A DNA stretch of 64,000 nt from Gnetum montanum. Taxonomy: Eukaryota; Streptophyta; Gnetopsida; Gnetales; Gnetaceae. Positions 58,076 to 64,000 of this stretch are shown here, in pieces. The notes under the pieces were generated by a model. It was not told the DNA's origin. It did no database searches and worked only from the letters and a program-made list of their open reading frames with translations. Position 1 is the first letter of the stretch. Every line of letters begins with the position of its first letter. The stretch is from assembly GCA_015680685.1 (NCBI GenBank), contig MNCI01029388.1, forward strand, positions 252,895 through 316,894, in the 5' to 3' direction. The position numbers and the translations under genes were made by a program.

Positions 58076-59869
58076 ACTTCATTATCTCCCATTAGCAAGA
58101 GAGGTAAGTAATGGTAATTCTTTATTCCTTTGCTTCCCAGACTTAGTGTAGATTAGTTTTTGTTTATAAATATTAGTAGACAAGAAATATTTTGGATAGA
58201 TGCTCTTTGGATTCTTTGGCCAGCAAAGAAAATATCACTTGATCTTCCAAGATGTTGAGCAACAACCTATGACCAGCCAAAGTTCATGTATATTAATGAA
58301 AATTATATCAAGGTAAGGTTTGGTAAGTGTACATCATCTTGAAACAACTTTGCATATCTATGTTTTATACAAATATTATGCTTATATATAGTATGTTGAT
58401 TTTGTGCTGAAATTTTTTTGTTTAATATTGACAAATCAATCTCTATGTCCTTTATGAGTATATAATGTTTTTTTTTTAAACCAAATTGATAAATCTTCAA
58501 GAAGACATTCATATAAAAGAGAACCTTTATTTTTGTCAATATATTATGATTCTTATCATCTAGTAGAGATGCTACTAATGGTAGACCTTAAATTTAAAAG
58601 TCTCCATACTTGATCTTAATGTGACTTTACATATTTATTGATGAGATTCAAAAGTTTATCTCTACAAACATAAATAATATATGCACTCTCTCTCCAACAA
58701 ATGAATCAAGAAGATGCAACATATATGTAGGGGAAGCATCAGCATAGGGGAAGTCCTTAGAGATTCTCTCTAGGACATGATATTAAAGTTGCAAGCTTCC
58801 AATCTTAAGCACCCATAAAACAATTAGGTAAGAATATATCTAGTAAAAGAGCAAGTTCTTTGTGATCCAATCTTTATAATTTCTTTTACCTAGAAATGAT
58901 CTTTTTGGTACAAGCACTTGAACTTTGCATGGTTATATTAATTTACCTATGAGCATTATGTCAAGGATTTAATGATACATGACTAACCTTTTGTATGCTA
59001 TGATTGTACCATCTTAAGTACCTAACGTTCTTTTTGCACATTTGAGCTATGAAGCATTCACCTAAGGGATATCAAGCACTTTCAATGGTATTTTGGTACT
59101 AGAAAAAGTATTCATGCTCTCTCTTGGTAAGGCATTTAATGTAATCTTATAAATTATAAGACATATATATATGCTAATAGTTAATCTCAACATGGTCATC
59201 ATAAATTAGTTTTTGAACTTCTTGGTAAAGAGTTAGTTGATTAAGAAGTTGTATCACTTTGATTTCTCTTATGATATTTAATCTATTTCTCAATAATTGA
59301 TTAAGCCTATATGAAGAATGTGTAGAGAAATGCTAAATGAGCTTTTGCATAATACTAGTAATAGATGAAGACTAGATTGTGTGTCTTGATTTTTATCTTT
59401 AACAATCTTTATACATATATTTGACTTTTGATTAGCATGAATTACTATTTAGCTCTAATCATTTTTGAAATCTAAGCTCTTCAAAAGAAGAATTATATTG
59501 GGTGATTAGCTAGAATAAGGATATATTTTGTTCCTAATGGCCTATTGGTTCAAAGACAAGTTACATGATCTTCAATACTCAAACCTTGAAATTTGGCCTT
59601 TGGATATCAATTAAGAGGGTTGGATTGATTATGCCTCATTTATTTTAACCTCATTTGTGAACAAATAAAGGGAGGCTCTTAATGCAATTGGCTACTCATT
59701 CTCTATCCTATAAATTAAATGGTCAAAGATGTATACTCTTTCACTAATACCCTTCATGTTTCTTTCTTACTAAATGCTTGTATCTCTATGGGATTATTAT
59801 ATAATGCAGATATGATTGAACTTTATTAAGGATATTTGGGTTGGTCCTTATCATGTTATCCACCTTTTA
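58076..59869. other. AT-rich DNA without recognised genes
   Basis: The pol of the copia element would be expected here, but no integrase or RT motif was found in any frame. Confidence 0.45.
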
Positions 59870-59874
59870 GGTGT
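59870..59874 (+). repeat. Possible target site duplication of element D, left copy
   Basis: GGTGT next to the LTR end. The partner copy would lie beyond element E, outside the window. Confidence 0.35.
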
Positions 59875-60805
59875 TGATGAGCAATGAAGGGTACTCATAT
59901 GCCCAACCATATGAATGATAAAGCACTCACACACAATCTAGTTGAATTCTATGGACTCTCTAGTTTCCAATGCACTAGTCTCCTAGGAAGTGAATCTTGC
60001 CCTATAGGTCACTCATTATCTTCCTGATTACACTTTTGAAGCATAATGGTATGGTTAAGTGCAATTGAGGCATATGATTTTTATCATTTTGTGTTTTATG
60101 GTTTTGGTGCTTAAAGAGAGAGATGAAGTAATTGACTGACTAATTAAATTTAACTAACTAATCTCTAACTAGTCCTAACATAAGCATCCAGTCCCACTTT
60201 CCATACATGTCCTAAACCCATGTATCCATTGTTGGATTACCAAGCGCTATGCTACCAGGTGCACCAAGCAATAATGCTATTGGGATTGCCAAGCAAATAC
60301 ATGTTTATGCTCGAAGCGGTCATACTTATGTACTTAATCTATGTAGCTTAATTGATTAAAGTCTAATTTAGCTTAATTAATTGAATATTTAATAAAAGCA
60401 ATGAATGTATAAATAAAACATTTAAAATATACAAAATGCTACAAGGTTTATAAAGAAGCTCATCTTTATTGTTCTACACACTGTTGTTCTTAGGTACAAT
60501 AATACTCGAATAAAGATCTGTACACTCAGTGACTCCTACTGTGGGCACTTGGGAAAAATTTTCTAACTTTAAGATGTAAAAACTATAAGAGTTCAACTAC
60601 TACTATGAATTGAATATACCCATAAACATGATTGGGAGCTCATATTTATAGTTTTTTCTTTAGGGTTGCATCAATGGGGCCCTACCAATGTAGCAAATGC
60701 TAAGTCGACGCAACCCCATCGACAAGACAACACCACGTAAATGGGGCACTATGGATGAGGCTGCATTAATGGGGTTCCATCAACACAACACATTAATTCT
60801 CATCA
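59875..60805 (-). repeat. 3' LTR of element D (931 bp)
   Basis: On the plus strand it starts TGATGAG and ends TTCTCATCA. The minus-strand TATA box TATAAATA is at 60643-60650. U3 is about 155 bases, with ATTGATG/CATCAATG and GTCGACG words instead of GATATC palindromes. R-U5 carries the family block near 60240-60310 (two CCAAGC words). Confidence 0.85.
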
Positions 60806-60818
60806 TATCCCCATGACT
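60806..60818 (-). promoter_or_regulatory. Polypurine tract of element D
   Basis: AGTCATGGGGATA on the minus strand, preceded by GAGGACAAGTTTTCATTC as in the other elements. Confidence 0.7.
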
Positions 60819-61020
60819 GAATGAAAACTTGTCCTCAAGTTCTTTTACAAAATCGGTAAGGTATGGGATTATTGATTGACTCTTAACAAAACAAAACAAA
60901 ACTAACTAACTTGACAAAACTAAGTACCCAAGTGTACAAATTAACACATTACAAAATTGTGGTATTCATGAAAAAAAATTGAATATCATATCATGAATAT
61001 AGAAAAATAATTGGATAGCA

Positions 61021-61740
61021 CTTCCTTTGATGACATGAAGGTGGTGAAGAAGATCAAACAATCCCAGGTGGTGATGGCTCCTAAGGCTTTGAAGGACCTT
61101 CATCGGCTTCAGGCATGTGTGGTAGCCCAAGCAGCTATGGCTAACCTACTATAGCTGCAACCTTTGGTGGAAGGAAAAAGGCCTCAAGCAATGCCTTCAT
61201 CTTCTCGTTCTTACTCCAGGGATCATTCACAATTCACACAGCATCACCAATGTGGGCTAGAATGGGGACATCCCATGGACAAGGCATTATCAGGAACATT
61301 TCCTTTACATTGATAAACTAGGTAGCAAACTATTTTTATTCAATGTTGAATGCCCTAGCTACACTTTGCAACTCCTTGTAGTCATTCATCCTTCTAGCTA
61401 TGTTCTAAATAGTTGATCGTTGATCTATGAATTGTGCCTTGAGATCTTCAAGTTCAGCATTGGCCACCGCAAGCTTGTCCTTGGTGTCCTTGTGGTGCTT
61501 GAACTTGGCCTCATACGGTAAGTAAGAGCTGGCCACCTACTTCTATAATTTATACTATGGCCATCCGATAGTCAACATGGCCAAATTTGCACAACAAAGA
61601 TTAGCAGGCTCCATGTACTCCATCATCTCCTCAATTTGTAACTCCTTCATGTAGATTTTTGCTTTCTTGTAGGCATCTATCCCATCAATAATGGGTTTCC
61701 ACAACTTTTTTCCTTGTTGGAATTGCTAGAGGATCTCATT
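61021..61740 (-). pseudogene. Unidentified 240-codon reading frame in element D
   Basis: One frame is kept over 240 codons without any shift but with 13 stops (10 TAG, 2 TGA, 1 TAA). Blocks: QFQQGKKLWKPIIDGIDAYK, KAKIYMKELQIEEMMEYMEP, ANLCCANLAMLTIGW, YEAKFKHHKDTKDKLAVANA, RRMNDYKELQSVARAFNIE, VKEMFLIMPCPWDVPILAHI, KALLEAFFLPPKVAAIV and a P/S-rich tail. The middle has a heptad-like K/E/L pattern suggesting a coiled coil. It reads in the sense direction of D, just upstream of the polypurine tract, where some Athila elements carry an env-like frame, but no signal peptide or membrane segment is seen. I do not recognise it. Confidence 0.5.
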
Positions 61741-61754
61741 TACCTTTGCCTTTG

Positions 61755-62642
61755 TGATGAAGCGCTATATAGTCACTGTGTCGACTACGCCGCATATACA
61801 GGACCCCATATACGCACTCACGTTGACGTGGGCCCGTCAACGTAGCCTTCCCGCATTGACGTGGCCCAATTTACGCAGCCGCCTATCCTGGCCTATAAAT
61901 AAGAGGGCCTTCCACCTCATTTAGGAAGCTTCGAGTTAGTTGTAGCAAGGCTCTTGCATTTTGTTTTCGTAGGAGTTAGATTATTTTCCCAAGTGCATGC
62001 CCGAAGTGTGATGCTTGTAATTGTATGGCATCTTTATTTGAGTGTGACGTACTTGGACACGCACATGACTGGAAATAAAGATCGAGATTACTTCATCATT
62101 GCAGCATTCACTTAGATTTAATTGTTTAATTATTATTGTTTATTGTTATTTTTATTTATTATTTTCTTAGTTAATATTTCTTTATCATCATTTACTATTC
62201 CTGTTGTTAAATGCAGAATGAGTACGACTTAATCACGAGCATTTAAGTGTGACTGCTTGGTAACCCAGTAGCGTACCTAGGATCTGCGCTTGGTAATCCC
62301 AGTAGTAGTCATACACGAGGTCCAAGATGTGTATGGATGATTAAGGAATGGATACTCATCGCACTTAGGCTAGGTTAGACTCATTTCCTATTCCTCATTA
62401 GTTTAATCAAGATTATTTGCCATTGTCTCTAGGAGTAGAATTAGTTAGGATCACATCATATGCCTCACTCTGGACTAAACCATACATGACAAAGCAAACA
62501 CTAGTCAAGGTGGGAAGACAGCGAACTGCAATCAACGTGTAATGATATAGATACCACAACTAGCCTATCCACAGAGTTCGACTAGATCATGCATGAACTT
62601 GTATTCGTATGGTTGAGTGTAGGGGTACCTCGCCACTCATCA
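61755..62642 (+). repeat. 5' LTR of element E (888 bp)
   Basis: Starts TGATGAAGCG and ends CCACTCATCA. The TATA box is at 61894-61901 (TATAAATAAGAGG context). U3 is about 140 bases with CGTTGACGTGGGCCCGTCAA, a near-palindrome containing TGACG and ACGT cores, in place of the GATATC units of A, B and C. Confidence 0.9.
61894..61901 (+). promoter_or_regulatory. TATA box of element E LTR
   Basis: TATAAATA followed by AGAGGG, the family context. Confidence 0.7.
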
Positions 62643-62643
62643 T

Positions 62644-62661
62644 TAGTGCCGTTGCCGGGGA
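62644..62661 (+). promoter_or_regulatory. Primer binding site of element E, tRNA-Asp type
   Basis: TAGTGCCGTTGCCGGGGA, two transitions from the exact complement of plant tRNA-Asp. Confidence 0.85.
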
Positions 62662-62786
62662 TGGTGCTAGTTATCTAGATTAGTTATATCATACAAGATC
62701 ACTGTATAAGGAATTAACAATATATCTTTTAGGAAGAAAAAATTTACAAAAAGGTGACATATAAATTCACACACAATTTCACAGCC

Positions 62787-64000
62787 ATGCCTCTCCTACA
62801 ATACTATAATAATGCCACATCTAGTGGGGCAGTTCATTGGAGAACCAACCAATATTATAATAATGAAGATTGGAGTACGCAACCCGAGGTGGGACTTTCT
62901 TATAAACATAAATGAAGACAACATCATCCCAATGCATGAAAGCATAACTTACTCGATGACGATGAACCCCTACTAGCCACTACAAGCTTAAAGGAAATAC
63001 AAGAGGCTGTTCAAATATCCTGCAAGCATCGTAAGGAAAGTTGTCTACCCGTGCTTGATTTAAACAACTTTCCCAAGTTTTTAGGAGGCTATGATTCATA
63101 TCTACAACAACATTTACAAGCCTTCTATGATGCCTGTACATGGAACAATATTGATAATGGGTGGAAAAAGCTTAAGCTCTTTCCTTTGACACTCGTTGGC
63201 CAAGCAAGAGTATGGTATAGGTCATTAAAACCAAAATCAATTCAACGGTGGCCAAAAATGCTAGAACTCTTCAATGAAAGATACCAAACCTATGCGAGAG
63301 TGTCAACCTTGAGAAGAAAAATCCAAGAATGGAAACAAGTGCAACATGAACCCTTGGACATGGCCTTAGAAAGATATTATGCACTTTTAAAAAATTGCCC
63401 AGGCCATGGGTTCTCCGAGGAAAGGCTAATGTACCATATCATAGATGGGCTCCATAATGAAATGAGGGAGACCTTAGGGATGTACGCCCAAGGTCAACTA
63501 TACGAGCTACGAACCCATCAACTCCAAGAGCTTATTAAGCGAATAGCAAAAGAAGAAGGAGAAATAGCCAAATGGGAGAATGTTGAAAGTTCTCAACAGG
63601 ACCAAAATCTCAACTTAACAAGGGTCCATGACCATGAAGAGGAGAAATCAATCCACTTCAAGAAGGTGGAATCATCTTTGCCAATCCTATAATCACTAGA
63701 TGAAATTAAGGCAAAGACCAATAAGATGATGGATTGGGTACATAAAAGATGTGGAGAATATGCCAACATTATTAGAGGAAAACTATGCCAAATCGAGAAA
63801 TAGGATAGGACACCACGCGATAATCAAAACAAAGGGTAGAAGAGAATAGGGATAAGAACTCAACTACCAATCATACATATCAATGTAACGTCTATCTGTA
63901 CAATCACCCCAAGGGCCAATGTCCAGTTTTATCACATTTACATGAGCATTGGGGAGGAATGTTACATCCAAAGTTTGTACAAACATACTGTGTCCAACCA
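62787..64000 (+). pseudogene. gag: gag of element E, nearly open, incomplete at window end
   Basis: The ATG lies 144 bases after the LTR. The frame runs to 63692 with two TGA stops near 62910 and 62940; the last 213 codons are open. The capsid domain includes FLGGYDSYLQQHLQAFYDAC, KLKLFPLTLVGQARVWYRSL, MLELFNERYQTYARVSTLRR and NCPGHGFSEERLMYHIIDGL. The N-terminal part is about 700 bases shorter than in A and B and lacks their H/R/S-rich extension. After a TAA and a frame change, YQCNVYLYNHPKGQCPVLSH matches the zinc-knuckle-like motif of B, again with Tyr at the second Cys. Confidence 0.85.

Larger units (their letters stand above)
59875..61754 (-). mobile_element. Element D: Athila-like element, 3' end only, interrupted by element E
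   Basis: A 3' LTR, a polypurine tract and about 0.9 kb of internal sequence on the minus strand. The internal part differs from that of A, B and C: it carries a long decayed reading frame close to the polypurine tract. Everything upstream lies beyond the insertion of element E. Confidence 0.7.
61755..64000 (+). mobile_element. Element E: 5' end of Athila-like element with gag, runs off the window
   Basis: LTR, primer site and gag in order. It is inserted in the internal region of element D and is thus younger. The possible left target duplication is CTTTG (61750-61754). Whether it has pol cannot be seen. Confidence 0.85.

Noticed and set aside
61021-61740. Alternative genetic code reading TAG as Gln
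   Set aside because: The host is a plant, stops of all three kinds occur in other dead copies, and methylation-driven CAG to TAG decay explains the pattern.
1-64000. tRNA, rRNA or other structural RNA genes
   Set aside because: No tRNA-like A/B boxes with a cloverleaf or rRNA segments were noticed; matches to tRNA-Asp are only the 18-base primer sites of the retroelements.

Overview
This window looks like repeat-rich intergenic DNA from a land plant with a large, AT-rich nuclear genome. No intact host gene is visible. Almost everything recognisable is LTR retrotransposon in several states of decay. The retrotransposon types are plant ones: Athila-type Ty3/gypsy with tRNA-Asp primer sites, Tat-like and chromovirus Ty3/gypsy, and SIRE-like Ty1/copia. 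The density of old, stop-riddled copies would suit a gymnosperm or another large-genome plant, but that is inference. Runs of N at 26180, 35986 and 36289 show this is a draft assembly.

Layout. 1-6952: element A (+), an Athila-like element with LTRs, primer site, gag and protease but no reverse transcriptase or integrase; its 5' LTR is cut by the window edge. 6953-13600: AT-rich DNA with a CA microsatellite and a cluster of AGATGTCT motifs. 13600-14880: a SIRE-like copia LTR. 14881 to about 17700: the tail of a Tat-like gypsy element (+) and a probable LTR. 19080-19500: a decayed BTB-domain host-gene fragment resembling plant MATH-BTB (BPM) proteins. 20430-22830: decayed Tat-like pol (-). 23400-24850: DNA built from variants of an 18-base palindrome, with a run of 28 G. 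26880-30260: decayed coding-like blocks, the first resembling an FCP1/NIF phosphatase domain. 30927-31360: a 34-bp minisatellite. 34180-35985: 3' half of a chromovirus (-).

35987-36288 is a contig piece bounded by single Ns that appears to be placed in the wrong orientation. 36290-50102 is element C (+), an Athila-type element with protease, RT, RNase H, integrase and a 3' LTR. Element B (-, 38551-46008) is inserted in it with a 5-bp target duplication and splits the integrase. B has the same gag-protease-only structure as A. C inserted in turn into another gypsy integrase whose tail is at 50103-50688. 53330-56702 is decayed copia pol plus a truncated LTR, followed by copia gag to 58075. 59875-61754 is element D (-), carrying an unidentified reading frame. 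61755-64000 is the 5' end of element E (+), inserted in D.

How the parts may work together. A and B keep what is needed in cis: LTR promoter, primer site, gag, protease and polypurine tract. C supplies an example of the missing RT and integrase and shares the 3' region and polypurine-tract block. This suggests a non-autonomous/autonomous family, all copies here now being inactive. The most distinctive signals are four matching copies of an 11-base polypurine-tract-like word in both A and B, a very short U3 built of GATATC palindromes, and the stop-riddled but unshifted frame in D. Identifications come from reading translations by eye; no database search was possible.
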